This document shows positions 26,380 to 35,914 of a stretch of 42,071 nucleotides of DNA, one piece after another. The notes under the pieces are model-generated. The model saw only the letters and a list, made by a program, of their open reading frames with translations. It was not told where the DNA came from and ran no database searches. The stretch covers positions 1 through 42,071 of the forward strand of contig CALWNQ010000021.1 of assembly GCA_944382875.1 (NCBI GenBank), written 5' to 3'. The DNA is from an uncultured Clostridia bacterium. GTDB lineage: Bacteria > Bacillota > Clostridia > Oscillospirales > Ruminococcaceae. Both the position numbers and the translations under genes were made by a program. Each line of letters begins with the position of its first letter. The stretch's first letter is position 1.

Positions 26380-27581
26380 ATGAGATATTTTCATCCTACA
26401 CAGATTCCGCGGAGTGAAACACTCACTTCTCTTGAGTGGATCGGACCGCTTGTAAAATGCAGCAGCATCAACCACAAAGGCGACAGCTTTCCGGTAACAT
26501 GGGCTGATGACGGTGAACTGTATTCCGGCGCGGGAGATCCCAACTGGGCAATGATTGATGGTGTGCTACAATCAACCGCCTGTTTACCAAGGAACAGGAA
26601 CACCGCCTGTATCCGAAAATCACTGGGCTGACGGTGGAAAAATTTACCGGTACAGGTGATTCTTTCGAAATGATCCGCGTCAACGATATGGACGCCTATC
26701 TCGGATGGGGCGGGCGCGGTCCGAAACCTACAGGTATGATCTGTATCGATGGTGTTCTTTATTATGCTGTCCAGAATCTACTGGGGGAAAAGCCGCCCAG
26801 ATATGGGACTCGGTCGCAGCACGCTTCGGATGCAACCATTCTCAAATCCACAGACTATGGAAAAACCTGGACGCCAGAGCTGGATGCGATGCTGCTGGAA
26901 ATGGAGCGGGAAATGGCTGTGCGGGACAGTGGGGATCCCAACATTCCGTCTTATTACTGGAAAAATTCTCCGGATGAAAGAAGCCATTACAAAGGCTGGC
27001 TTCCCATGTTCCCGGGCTGTATCTTTGGTGGCCCCACGTTTATCCAGTTTGGCCGCAATTATGAAGACGCTGTGGACGATTATGTTTACGCAATTTCCGG
27101 GGATCAGTGGGATAATGGTACCGAAATCCGCCTGGGCCGCGTCCCGAAAGACAGGATTCTGAACCGTGAGGACTGGGAGTTCGCCATTCCCTGCAAGGAC
27201 GGTGTTTCCTGGACCAAAAACATTTACCTTTCTGAGCCGATTTTGTCCATCGACCGCCATGTCAGCGCTCCTGATATGGTCTATCTTCCCTCTATTCAGA
27301 AATATATCCTGTGCACCTGGGCGCTGCATTCCGATTTTGACGCCAACCAGGGCAGTGAGCTGACGGTTCTGGAATCTGACCATCCGTGGGGGCCGTTTTT
27401 CCTGGTTCATTATGAGTGGATGTGGTACAAGGAAGAAGCCGGCTTCTATTGCCCAAAGATCCCGATGAAATGGTTTGACGAACAGAACCTGGAGGGGCAT
27501 ATGCTGATCTCAGGAAATTGGATTTCCTATGACGAGTACTATCAGCCTCAAACCATGAAATTCAAGCTGCATCAAAAATGA
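26380..27581 (+). pseudogene. Exo-sialidase/DUF4185-like protein, frameshifted
   Basis: One gene in two frames. The first (from ATG 26380, AGAGGA upstream) gives GDSFPVTWADDGELYSGAGDPNWAMIDG. The second gives NRLFTKEQEHRLYPKITGLTVEKFTG, then a long intact part to 27581 (STDYGKTWTPELDAM, FGRNYEDAVDDYVYAISGDQWDNG, MLISGNWISYDEYYQP). The shift lies at about 26555-26580. The Asp-box-like DYGKTW and repeated WADDG/YSGAGD strands suggest a propeller fold seen in DUF4185 and sialidase-like proteins. Next to a GH36-type gene, it probably belonged to a glycan-use operon. Confidence 0.6.
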
Positions 27582-27620
27582 GAAAAACAATACAGAGTAT
27601 CCATCGGAGGTTGAAAAAAG

Positions 27621-29630
27621 ATGAAAGAAAAAAATCATAATCAGGTGATAGAAGAGAACAGCGCTGTGTATTTATCGTGTGGATGGATGACGCTGGCATT
27701 TGAGAAACGAGAAGGTGTCTTTTATCCAAAGAAGATCATCGACCGGAAAAACCAAAAGATCCTTCCTATCGGAAAAGATGGAGAAGACTGGTTTTGTCTG
27801 CACATAAACGGACAATATGTATCTCCCCGTACCGCACGGATCCAGTACCGGCGTTGTGAGCAGGAGTTTTTGCCCAATGGCGGCGTATATTTTCGCATCC
27901 AGCTGGAGCTTTCTCAGGAGAACAAAGTGCATCTTGAGCTGTGTTATCATGTGCAGATGTTTCCGGATTGCGCCATGACCCGGCACAGGCTGGAATTGTT
28001 GTCCAATTCGGGAGATTCTGTGGCACTTACCTATGATGAGAATCAGTGCCCGGTGTGGGTATTCCCATCCTTTTCGCTGCCGGCGGCGGAACATACGATA
28101 GAACTGACAAGCCTGGCAAACTGGAGGGGTGATGATCGGGAACACAGTTACAGCCCCAAAACGGTAAAGCACGGTTCGCTGGATTACCTGAATCAAAAAG
28201 GTCCTATTTTGTCGGTTTTGTATCCCCGGGAACAATGGGGCTGGCTCCTTTGCTACGAGCATGGTTCGCCGGATATTCCGGGAGAGGATTACTACCATGT
28301 TTGTCTGGAACAGGCGGAAGAGAACAGCCGTTTTTCCGTTCAAAGCCAAAACCGGGGGATTTATTTGAACGGGGAAAAAGTGAGCGATCGTTACAGTGGG
28401 CCGTGGGTGGATTTTGGAGGCTACCCCGGAGAAGATCATGATGGGGGACGGGAAATGCTGTGGCAATTCCTGTATAGCTGTATTTCCAGCCAGCGCAGCC
28501 TTTGTCAGCCGTTCCTTTATTACAATACCTGGGCGCTTCAACGGAAAGATCAGATGAACGGCGGAAGTTTGGTTGATCATATGACCGAAGAAGGATTACT
28601 GCATCAGATTGACCTGGCTCATGATCTTGGAATTGACGTTTTTGTGGTAGACGCTTATTGGTATGATCGATTCGGGGATTGGAATCCATCGCCGGAACGT
28701 CTGCCACATGGCCTGTATCCGTTGCTAGAGCGAGTACGGCAATATGGAATGCGGCTTGGCTTATGGTTTGAGCCGACTACGGCCAGCGTGGATTCCAGCG
28801 TGGTACAGGAGCATCCCGAGTGGGTCCAGCAAGATCAGATGGGGCAGCCAGTTAGGCGTGACTGCTGGGATCAGAAAGGGTATCGAATGTGTTTGTCCAG
28901 TGGGTACCGGCAATATTTTACGAACCTTTTACGGAAATATATCCGTGCCGGCATCACCTATATCAAATGGGACGCCCTGGATCCGACGGAATGCTGTTCT
29001 TCAGAGCATCAGCACGGCGGGATATGCCACAGTCCCGAAGAGCGGAACATCCGGGCTCGTTGTAAGTATATTGAAGAGCTGATTGCCATTGCCCGGGAAC
29101 TCAATGCGGAATGTCCGGAACTGATTATTGAATTTGATGTAACGGAAGCAGAACGGGCTGTAGGTTTGGGTTTTTTTGCAGAAGGGCGCTATTACTGGAC
29201 CAACAACGGTGTTTATGGGTACGAGAATTTTAGTGCGGAGCGTGCAGTGACTGGCCGAAAAATGGTGTATGAATACGGCCGCCTGATTCCGCCGGTGCTG
29301 TTTAATCATGCGCAATATCCCCATGATGCGCTGGGAAGCGGCAGAAACGCGGTTCTCAGCAGTTTATTGGGTCCTTTAGGACTGTGGGGAGATTTTGAAG
29401 CTCTGAACACAGCGGAGCGGGACATGGTTCGCAGTCTGGTGGGACAGTATCGGAAACTCCGAGGTAAAATTGCTGGTTGTCGTCCGGAAATTTCCGGCGA
29501 TCTGGGCGGGAAAACGGAAAGTTACCGTTTTGTCGATTCGGTTTCCGGTGATGTGATGAAAATCATGTTTCATTACAAAGGAATGGCAGATGTCCAATTT
29601 ATTAGTAATAATAAGGCAGTATGCCAGTAA
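27621..29630 (+). CDS. GH36-like alpha-galactosidase, C-terminus replaced at boundary repeat R2
   Basis: 669 residues; ATG after GGAGG at some distance. N-terminal beta-supersandwich, then a TIM barrel: DVFVVDAYWYDRFGDWNPS, GLWFEPTTASVDSSVVQEHPEWV, and nucleophile motif YIKWDALDP (D451). The usual GH36 acid/base motif with CSGGGGR is not present; IIEFDVTEAERAVG (D506) stands in its place, so this is a divergent subfamily. The final residues KAVCQ are encoded by repeat R2 itself, so the natural C-terminal sandwich of roughly 50-60 residues is gone. It follows the frameshifted DUF4185-like gene. Catalytic activity is uncertain. Confidence 0.7.
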   Translation: MKEKNHNQVIEENSAVYLSCGWMTLAFEKREGVFYPKKIIDRKNQKILPIGKDGEDWFCLHINGQYVSPRTARIQYRRCEQEFLPNGGVYFRIQLELSQENKVHLELCYHVQMFPDCAMTRHRLELLSNSGDSVALTYDENQCPVWVFPSFSLPAAEHTIELTSLANWRGDDREHSYSPKTVKHGSLDYLNQKGPILSVLYPREQWGWLLCYEHGSPDIPGEDYYHVCLEQAEENSRFSVQSQNRGIYLNGEKVSDRYSGPWVDFGGYPGEDHDGGREMLWQFLYSCISSQRSLCQPFLYYNTWALQRKDQMNGGSLVDHMTEEGLLHQIDLAHDLGIDVFVVDAYWYDRFGDWNPSPERLPHGLYPLLERVRQYGMRLGLWFEPTTASVDSSVVQEHPEWVQQDQMGQPVRRDCWDQKGYRMCLSSGYRQYFTNLLRKYIRAGITYIKWDALDPTECCSSEHQHGGICHSPEERNIRARCKYIEELIAIARELNAECPELIIEFDVTEAERAVGLGFFAEGRYYWTNNGVYGYENFSAERAVTGRKMVYEYGRLIPPVLFNHAQYPHDALGSGRNAVLSSLLGPLGLWGDFEALNTAERDMVRSLVGQYRKLRGKIAGCRPEISGDLGGKTESYRFVDSVSGDVMKIMFHYKGMADVQFISNNKAVCQ

Positions 29631-29695
29631 TTCTGTACAATAAACACACATCCGAAATTGTCTCCTGAATTATTCAGGAGACAATTTTTCTTTAT
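29622..29695. repeat. Boundary repeat R2
   Basis: TGCCAGTAATTCTGTACA, then ACACACATCCGAAATTG and a perfect 15-bp hairpin (29655-29669/29673-29687) with a T-run. It begins inside the GH36-like reading frame and lies between that gene and the convergent methyltransferase. 29696-29795 shows nothing further that I can support. Confidence 0.85.
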
Positions 29696-29795
29696 AACAA
29701 ATTTTGCTACCTTATTTGAAAGCTGGAGAGAAAAATTATACGAGCTTGCATCGCTTCTTGATATTTTTAAATTCCTCGATCTCTATGATCCACAG

Positions 29796-30518
29796 TTAAT
29801 TGGCAAATTCTTTCTTGGTAAATTCATACATTGCGATTCCTGCGGCAACCGTTAAATTTAAACTATCAATGTCTTTGGAATGCTTTATCACTACGGAATC
29901 ACAAAAATCAACAAAATTATTCGGTAATCCTGTCGCTTCATTTCCAAAAATCAAGGAAAATGGTTCTCGCAGTACAATATTACAAATCGAATGACTTGCT
30001 TTTAGCATAAATGCATATTTTATATTGTCTGGGTACTGGTTACAGTATTCTTCTATTGTATCAAAATACTGAATATTCATATGGAAAATTGCGCCCATAG
30101 AAGCACGTATCGTTTTGGGATCATGCACATCCACTGCTGGTCTGATAATCGCAATATCGTTAATTTGGAATCCGGCAGCCGTTCTGATTATTGTTCCCAA
30201 ATTTCCCGCATTGGATGGCTCAACCAAAACAATATGGTTCGCATGATGCAACTGCGAATGTTTTTTCCTGAACTCACCAATTACAAAACAGTTTTCCTTT
30301 GGGGACAGAATATGAAAAGCCTTATCCGAAGTAATCACCTGAATTTTATTTTTGCTGCACATTTCAATCATTTGATTGATTCCATCGGTAAAATTTAAGG
30401 AGGAACTTAAATAAACTTTTGTCACCAACTCCGGACTGCATTTCAGCATTTCATAAGTTAATGTTGCTCCGAGTGTATAGGAATATGGACTATCATGTTT
30501 ATATCTTTGAATTTTCAC
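29796..30518 (-). CDS. SpoU/TrmH-family RNA 2'-O-methyltransferase
   Basis: 240 residues from GTG 30518, behind GAGGAG. SPOUT motifs: VLVEPSNAGNLGTIIRTAAGF (motif 1), SLIFGNEATGLP (motif 2) and DIDSLNLTVAAGIAMYEF (motif 3, SAM-binding knot). Family members methylate ribose in tRNA or 23S rRNA; some confer resistance to ribosome-targeting antibiotics. Its AT-rich codon use contrasts with the left part of the window, suggesting transfer. It lies 80 bp downstream of two ABC exporter genes on the same strand, so an efflux-plus-rRNA-methylation resistance operon is plausible but unproven. Confidence 0.82.
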   Translation of the reverse strand: MKIQRYKHDSPYSYTLGATLTYEMLKCSPELVTKVYLSSSLNFTDGINQMIEMCSKNKIQVITSDKAFHILSPKENCFVIGEFRKKHSQLHHANHIVLVEPSNAGNLGTIIRTAAGFQINDIAIIRPAVDVHDPKTIRASMGAIFHMNIQYFDTIEEYCNQYPDNIKYAFMLKASHSICNIVLREPFSLIFGNEATGLPNNFVDFCDSVVIKHSKDIDSLNLTVAAGIAMYEFTKKEFAN

Positions 30519-30546
30519 TTGAATTACTCCTCAGACACCAAACTGG

Positions 30547-30575
30547 ACCCGGAGCATGATGCGCTCCGGGTTTTC
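30547..30575. terminator. Hairpin between the ABC operon and the methyltransferase gene
   Basis: ACCCGGAGC/GCTCCGGGT, 9 bp perfect, 7-nt loop, with a T-run on the plus side only. On minus it would be at best a partial terminator. Confidence 0.5.
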
Positions 30576-30597
30576 GCTCATTCGGTTTTAAATCTAA

Positions 30598-32379
30598 TCA
30601 GGTTGTAGGACAGAGCAAATGATAATAATGCGCATATCTTCCGTTTTTTTCCAGAAGCTGAGTGTGGGATCCTGATTCGGAAATTTTTCCGTTTTCCATC
30701 ACAAAAATTCGATCCGCATTTTGAATGGTAGTCAGCCGGTGGGCAACCACAATGACAGTGCGGCCTTTCATCAGTGTCTGCAACGCTTCGTGAAGTTCTG
30801 TTTCCGTCTGCGCGTCCAGAGCCGATGTTGGCTCATCCATTAACAAAATAGGTGCGTCTTTCAGCAGCGCGCGTGCAATGGCAATGCGCTGTTTTTCACC
30901 ACCTGATAAAAAGGCACCGTTTTCACCGACTTGTGTATCATACCCGTCTTTCAGCTGTATGATAAACCCATGTGCATTGGCTGCTTTTGCAGCCTGTTCC
31001 ATTTCGAAAGCCGTAGCGTTTGGGTTACCATAAAGGATATTTTCACGGATAGTCCCCTCAAAAAGGTAGTTTTCCTGCATGAGGTACGCAAATTGATTTC
31101 TCAAATTCTCCAGGTCGTAGTCCGCAATTTGTCTTCCAATGAGCTGGATGGTCCCCTGATTGACCCCGGCTGAATAAAAGCGCATCAGCAGATTGAAGAT
31201 GGTGGATTTTCCCGCCCCGCTTGGACCTATGAGTGCAATAGTTTCCCCCTGCCTAACGTTGAAATTCAGTTTGTGCAGGACCTCAGCACCGGCCGCATAG
31301 GCAAAGGAAACATTTTCAAACGAAATAATAAAATCTGATTTTTGCGGGTTGTCCTGAACACTTGGGCTTTTCGGCACTTGGGGTTCTTCCGGATAATCGA
31401 GGATTTCCAAAACACGTTTTGCGGAAACCAGGCTTTGCGTAAGCATAGATACAACGTTTCCAAAGCCCGTAAAAGAAAATACCAGTGTGTTGACATACCG
31501 GAAAATCGCCAGCAATGCGCCGGCCGTGATATCACCACAGGCGAAAAAGATTGCGCCAACCCCAAGCATGAGAAAACTGCATATGTTATTGATGAGTCCG
31601 TTCAGAGATTGCTGTAAAGAGGTGGTTTTCACCAGGCGTTTCTGATCGATCAAGATTTTTTTGTTTTCCCGGTCATAACGGGTAAAAATCCACTGCTGCA
31701 TGGAAAAGACGCGTATCAGCGGAATTGCATGAATTATATCGGAGTATCGTTCCACTGCCGCGGCGATTGTTTCCTGAATCTTTTCGCTGAGTGTTTGAAT
31801 CTTTTTCAGAAAAAGAGAATTGAAAAGCAGCGTTAGGATCACCAGTACCAGACAGATCAACGCCATTTTCCAGCTGTTGAGCGCGATAAAAATTAAATTG
31901 GCAATGCCCAGCGCGATAAAGTTCAAGGGATCAACCAGGGTAAACGAAATCGCTTCGCTTGCAATCGACAGATTGGTGGATATTCTGCTCTGAATATCCC
32001 CGGAATGGGTGTCGTCCAGGCAGTCGGAAGATAAATGGATAATTTTGGAATAGAGTTCCTTTTTGAGCTGAGCCATCATCATTTCCACCCGGCTAACCAT
32101 GAAATAGCCTTCACAATAATAAAGGATCGCGTTAAGGGTAAAAGCGATTGCCGCGAAAGCAATCGCGGTTCGAAAGTCATTCCAGCGTCCTTCAAGTACA
32201 GAATCGGTAACCCATTGGAGCGAAAATCCAATAACAAAACTAAACCGAACCATCGTCAGGGAGTTGATAACCAGCGCAAAAGCATAACTTTTACGAAACC
32301 CTTTTGAGTACCGAAGCAGCCGAAAAATAGTTTTGTAATTTTGTTTCAGAATCTGCAGTGTGCTTTTTTTCTCATTCAT
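30598..32379 (-). CDS. ABC exporter half-transporter (membrane plus ATPase)
   Basis: 593 residues: a membrane domain with about six spans (residues about 25-300), then an ATPase domain with Walker A GPSGAGKST, Q-loop LMQENYLFEGTIRENI, signature LSGGEKQR, Walker B ILLMDEPTSALD and an H-loop histidine (VVAHRLTT). All catalytic motifs are intact. Its ATG overlaps the stop of the partner gene by 8 bp, as for heterodimeric multidrug or peptide exporters. Confidence 0.88.
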   Translation of the reverse strand: MNEKKSTLQILKQNYKTIFRLLRYSKGFRKSYAFALVINSLTMVRFSFVIGFSLQWVTDSVLEGRWNDFRTAIAFAAIAFTLNAILYYCEGYFMVSRVEMMMAQLKKELYSKIIHLSSDCLDDTHSGDIQSRISTNLSIASEAISFTLVDPLNFIALGIANLIFIALNSWKMALICLVLVILTLLFNSLFLKKIQTLSEKIQETIAAAVERYSDIIHAIPLIRVFSMQQWIFTRYDRENKKILIDQKRLVKTTSLQQSLNGLINNICSFLMLGVGAIFFACGDITAGALLAIFRYVNTLVFSFTGFGNVVSMLTQSLVSAKRVLEILDYPEEPQVPKSPSVQDNPQKSDFIISFENVSFAYAAGAEVLHKLNFNVRQGETIALIGPSGAGKSTIFNLLMRFYSAGVNQGTIQLIGRQIADYDLENLRNQFAYLMQENYLFEGTIRENILYGNPNATAFEMEQAAKAANAHGFIIQLKDGYDTQVGENGAFLSGGEKQRIAIARALLKDAPILLMDEPTSALDAQTETELHEALQTLMKGRTVIVVAHRLTTIQNADRIFVMENGKISESGSHTQLLEKNGRYAHYYHLLCPTT

Positions 32380-34122
32380 AGGATACCTCCATGCCCTCTT
32401 GGCTCTGCTGTAAAAACATACGGTAATACATTCCCTTTTTTCTCATCAAAGTTTCGTGATTTCCCTGTTCTTCAATGCGGCCATGATTCAGCACCAGGAT
32501 TTTATCCGCATCCTGAATGGTGTTGAATCTGTGGGCGATTGTGATGGTGGCGCTTTGTCCTTTTACTGCATGATGAAGGGAAGAAAGGATATCCCTTTCT
32601 GTTTCGGCATCCAACGCGCTGGTCGGTTCGTCCAGAATCAACAGCTTTGGGGACTTGATCAGAGCGCGTGCAATGGCAATACGCTGTCTTTGTCCGCCGG
32701 AAAGTTTCCCTCCAAATTCTCCCACATCTGTTTCTTCCCCGTCTGTCAGCGATGCGATAAAGGAAGAAAGCGAAGCCTCCCGGATTGCTTTTTCGACAGC
32801 GTCCGGCATAGCATCCTGCGGCAGACGGCTGCATCCATATCCGCCACAAGCAATGTTTTCATAAATGCTGATCGGGAACAGTCTTGATTCCTGATCCACA
32901 AGGGAAATTCCATCATACAGAGCCTGTTCATCCCATCGCCGGATGTCGTATCCCTCAAATTGAATTACCCCATCGTCCGGATTCAGCAAACCGCAGATCA
33001 TATTGACAATAGTTGACTTTCCGCTGCCGCTGGGGCCGACGATGGCCACGGATTCACCGGGCATGACAGTAAAGGATACCTGGGACAGAATTGGTCTGCT
33101 CCGGGTTATAGGATCCTTTTCGTATTCGAAGCACACGCGGTCAAACTCCAAAATGGGTTTTCCTGCAATACCGTTTTTGATATTTCCGCCATTTTCACGG
33201 CCTTTCCCCTGACTCCACAGTTCCTCTATCCGTTTGATCACAACCAGAACCTTGTTGATTGTTACAAAATCAATCCCGAACAATTGCTTTACCATTTCGA
33301 CTATCTGCTGAAAGATGACGATGTCTCCCAGCGTCATCTCTCCCCGGTTCACAAACAATAAGCATAAAAAGACAATCCCGATTTGCAGAGCGATGGATAC
33401 TGTGATTTCGATTGCGCCCCATAAGGATTCAATCCGGGCAATGGAAAATGTTTTCTGCAGATGTGCTTTTACGGCTTCACCAAATTTTCCGGCCAGCTGA
33501 TTTCCAATCCCATATGCCTTAATGTCTTTGTTCCCGTGAATTGCTTCCTGAAACGTTGTCATGATACGGTCGGAAATCGTCTGGATTTGCTGCTGCAGGC
33601 GTTCGACAGGTTTTGCAAAAAGGTAGTTGACAACAGCGGTTATCAAGCAGAGGCTTAACAGCACAAGCATTACTTTATCATGAAGCATAAAGCCAAAGAC
33701 AGCCGCAAAGATCCCGGAAAAAATCTTATAGCCCGTATCTCCGATTGTTGTACGGAAAAATTTCTCCAGTATTTGTAAATCACTGTTGAGCCGGTTAATC
33801 AGATCACCGGTAGAATACTTTGCCTTTTCCTTTAAGTGAAACTGAATGGCTGACTCCACTGTACGGCTGCGGAAGTGATACAAATTGTGATTGGTAAAAC
33901 TTCCGTAAAAATACAGCGATAAATAGTCCAGCGCCATCAGGATCAGAATGCCGATGGAAAGATAACCCAAATAAACAATGGTTGTGCGGAAATAACTGTT
34001 GCTTGCCGCATCAACGGCTTCCCCCAGATAATAGGTCACGCTGCAAATAATGATAAAACGACTGCAAGGGCTGCAATCTTCTTTTTTTCACTATGGTTAA
34101 ATAACCAGGATAACCGTTTCAT
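32372..34122 (-). CDS. ABC exporter half-transporter, frameshift near the N-terminus
   Basis: The main frame (555 residues from a GTG at 34039) begins at the end of TM1. Upstream, ATG 34122 with GGAGG gives MKRLSWLFNHSEKKKIAALAVVLSLFAA then a stop; a one-base shift at about 34040 joins it to TYYLGEAVDAAS, restoring a normal N-terminus. ATPase motifs are intact: GPSGSGKST, LSGGQRQR, LLILDEPTSALD. Either a real lesion, a sequencing error or recoding. The gene lies behind a structured leader with an intrinsic terminator. Confidence 0.8.
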
Positions 34123-34258
34123 ACATGCCTCCATAAACTTGTTTATTTTTGCATTGCGGCTTTTGAAACGATTTGTCCAGCACCGATATTTTCACCGCAA
34201 TGTATTATAAACGGTGCTTATCCGTACTTTGATCAATGCCCTCACCCCCGAACAAAAT

Positions 34259-34309
34259 AAAAACTCCATTTTCGATAGCAAATCACTGCAAATCGAAAAT
34301 GGAGTTTTT
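34259..34309 (-). terminator. Attenuator-like terminator in the ABC operon leader
   Basis: A perfect 18-bp inverted repeat (34259-34276/34292-34309) with a 15-nt loop; on the minus strand it ends in a run of T. It lies after a consensus promoter and before the ABC start at 34122, so transcription must read through it to express the operon. Confidence 0.8.
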
Positions 34310-34372
34310 ATTGAACAGAAAATACGGAATCAGGCAGCCGTGACTGATTCATCTATTTATCCATATCAAATT

Positions 34373-34500
34373 GTGCAACAATGACCGGTTACAGAACAAC
34401 CAGTAATCCAAAATTCCATAGCAAACAAACCCGATTTGCTTTTCGGGTAAAGTGATTCACTATCTGATTCCTTTGGATTACTGAGTAATCATTGCCGCAC
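34373..34500 (-). ncRNA. Structured 5' leader RNA of the ABC exporter operon
   Basis: In minus-strand RNA a closing stem P1 (34500-34489 with 34384-34373, 12 bp including two G-U) surrounds P2 (34483-34472 with 34412-34401, perfect 12 bp) and P3 (34404-34398 with 34390-34384, 7 bp). P2 encloses a hairpin ACCCGA/TCGGGT (34448-34443/34434-34429). P2 and P3 share four bases, so alternative folds are possible. A further hairpin GAATCAG/CTGATTC (34350-34327) lies before the terminator. A four-codon reading frame (MITQ, 34492-34478) with a strong GAGGTG site overlaps P1 and P2. It does not match a riboswitch class I recognise. Confidence 0.6.
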
Positions 34501-34520
34501 CTCTCTTTCATTTTTTGATC

Positions 34521-34549
34521 ATTATATCACATGATCCAATATCTGTCAA
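34521..34549 (-). promoter_or_regulatory. Consensus sigma-A promoter of the ABC exporter leader
   Basis: Minus strand TTGACA (34549-34544), 17 bp, TATAAT (34526-34521). Predicted start at about 34514, giving a leader of about 390 nt. Confidence 0.85.
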
Positions 34550-34678
34550 TATATTAGAATAAAATATTATATAAAAATAAACAGATTTTTGCTTTTAAAC
34601 TCGGTAACTCTGGGTTTAAAGTAGAAATTTTTTATTTTGTATCAACTTTGAATAGCAAAGAAGGAGCATCGTTTCATA

Positions 34679-35363
34679 TTGAACCGGAGTTTTTATGTTT
34701 TATTTTCTGTTAGGGCGTTCCGTGATGAACGGCAGCGGAAAGTCCACCTTTATCAGCCTGCTCTGCGGCATGTTTGATCCGGCAGATGGAAAAATTACCG
34801 TTGGCGGGGTGGAGGTTTCCCAAAATCCGGCAGCGGTACGCGATGCGGTTTCGGTTGTTTTTCAGGATTTTGCCCGTTATGAGGCGAGTTTAAAGGAGAA
34901 TATCACGGTTTCCGATCCGCAGCGCGGTGCGACAGACGGCGAGATTACCGAACTGCTGAAACAAATCAATGTAAATGATGTTGTCGAACAGCAGCCGAGC
35001 GGACTGAATGAAGTGGTGGGTTCCTTTTCCGACAAAGCGAATAACCTTTCCGGAGGACAGTGGCAGAAGATTTCCATTGCCCGCGCCGCATACAAGAAAG
35101 ATGCCAGGATTATGATTCTGGATGAACCGACATCTGCCCTTGACCCGGTTGCCGAAGCGCAGCTCTATCGGAATTTTGCCTCTCTGACACATGACAAAAC
35201 AACGATCCTCATTTCACACCGGCTTGGAATTACCGCCATTGTGGACCGGATTCTTGTTTTCCGGGATGGAAGGATTATCGAGGATGGTTCCCATAAGGAT
35301 TTGATGGCGAAAAACGGCTATTATGCGGAAATGTACCGGGAACAGGCAAAATGGTATCAGTAA
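34679..35363 (+). pseudogene. ABC exporter remnant: ATPase domain cut at Walker A
   Basis: From about 34725 the frame reads NGSGKSTF, VVFQDFARYEASLKENITV, LSGGQWQK, IMILDEPTSALD, TILISHRLG and a normal C-terminus ending at 35363. The start of the ATPase domain and the whole membrane domain are absent. An AAGGAG site and TTG at 34679 with MNRSFYVLFS may be the original 5' end, joined by an internal deletion out of frame. The sequence type matches the exporters at 38-42 kb. Confidence 0.72.
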
Positions 35364-35390
35364 CAGATCATTTTGTCCAGCGCTGGTAAG

Positions 35391-35515
35391 TGCCAGTAAT
35401 TTTGTACAGAAAACACACATCCGAAACTGCCCCTTGAATAATTCAAGGGGCAGTTTTTCTTTATAAAAAAATTACTCCATACTTGTTTTAGCATGGAGTA
35501 GAAAAATATTAAATT
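35391..35515. repeat. Boundary repeat R3
   Basis: TGCCAGTAATTTTGTACAG, ACACACATCCGAAACTG, perfect 15-bp hairpin (35424-35438/35442-35456) with a T-run, then the second hairpin (ACTCCAT/ATGGAGT). It is nearly identical to R1 beyond CACATCCG. It lies between the convergent ABC remnant and the small membrane-protein gene. Confidence 0.88.
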
Positions 35516-35913
35516 CCCATAGATCTTGCCATCATAGCAGCCATTACAAAATAAATAGTAAAAGGAATTAGAATAAAATAGACTGTAAGGCATATGAGTA
35601 ACGGAATCAAATAATGGTATCGATTATAGGGGCAATATGCGATTTCCAACCATAATTTTTTAAGGTTGACTTCAGGTTTATCAAAAAGGGTTAGCCATAC
35701 AGCCGGTTGAGCAACCCAGAGTTGATACCATGGTTCTAAAAAAGAATCTGCTTTATAGAAATCATAGCCATTTTTAATTATTAGTATCACTATAACGAAT
35801 AGAAAGGTTGTTTGCCAGAAAGCTTTTCCATAATACGACATCCAAGCCTTTTTCCGATACTGGTAATGCTGAAAGTTTTTCAGTGCTTTTGCTTTTTTTC
35901 GAAAAACTTGCAT
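35509..35913 (-). CDS. Small membrane protein 2 of the toxin cassette
   Basis: 134 residues from ATG 35913, one base after the stop of the preceding gene (TAA-T-ATG). Near-duplicate of 23955-24359 and more distantly related to its neighbour at 35915-36343 (shared EPWYQLW/ETYYQLW and YCPYNRYHYLIP/YCSVNQEQYLVP). Hydrophobic spans at about 34-50 and 97-128. Position behind a toxin domain suggests immunity; not proven. Confidence 0.65.
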   Translation of the reverse strand: MQVFRKKAKALKNFQHYQYRKKAWMSYYGKAFWQTTFLFVIVILIIKNGYDFYKADSFLEPWYQLWVAQPAVWLTLFDKPEVNLKKLWLEIAYCPYNRYHYLIPLLICLTVYFILIPFTIYFVMAAMMARSMGI

Positions 35914-35914
35914 A

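Noticed and set aside
29658-29855. Plus-strand 65-codon frame after R2
   Set aside because: It has no ribosome site, starts inside the terminator hairpin and overlaps the methyltransferase 3' end.
34373-34500. Leader RNA as a MITE-like palindrome
   Set aside because: There is no clear target-site duplication, and the position between promoter and terminator fits regulation better. Not fully excluded.
34388-34511. 40-codon reading frame at the start of the ABC leader
   Set aside because: Its ATG would sit about 3 nt from the predicted transcript start with no ribosome site. The four-codon uORF with a GAGGTG site is better supported.
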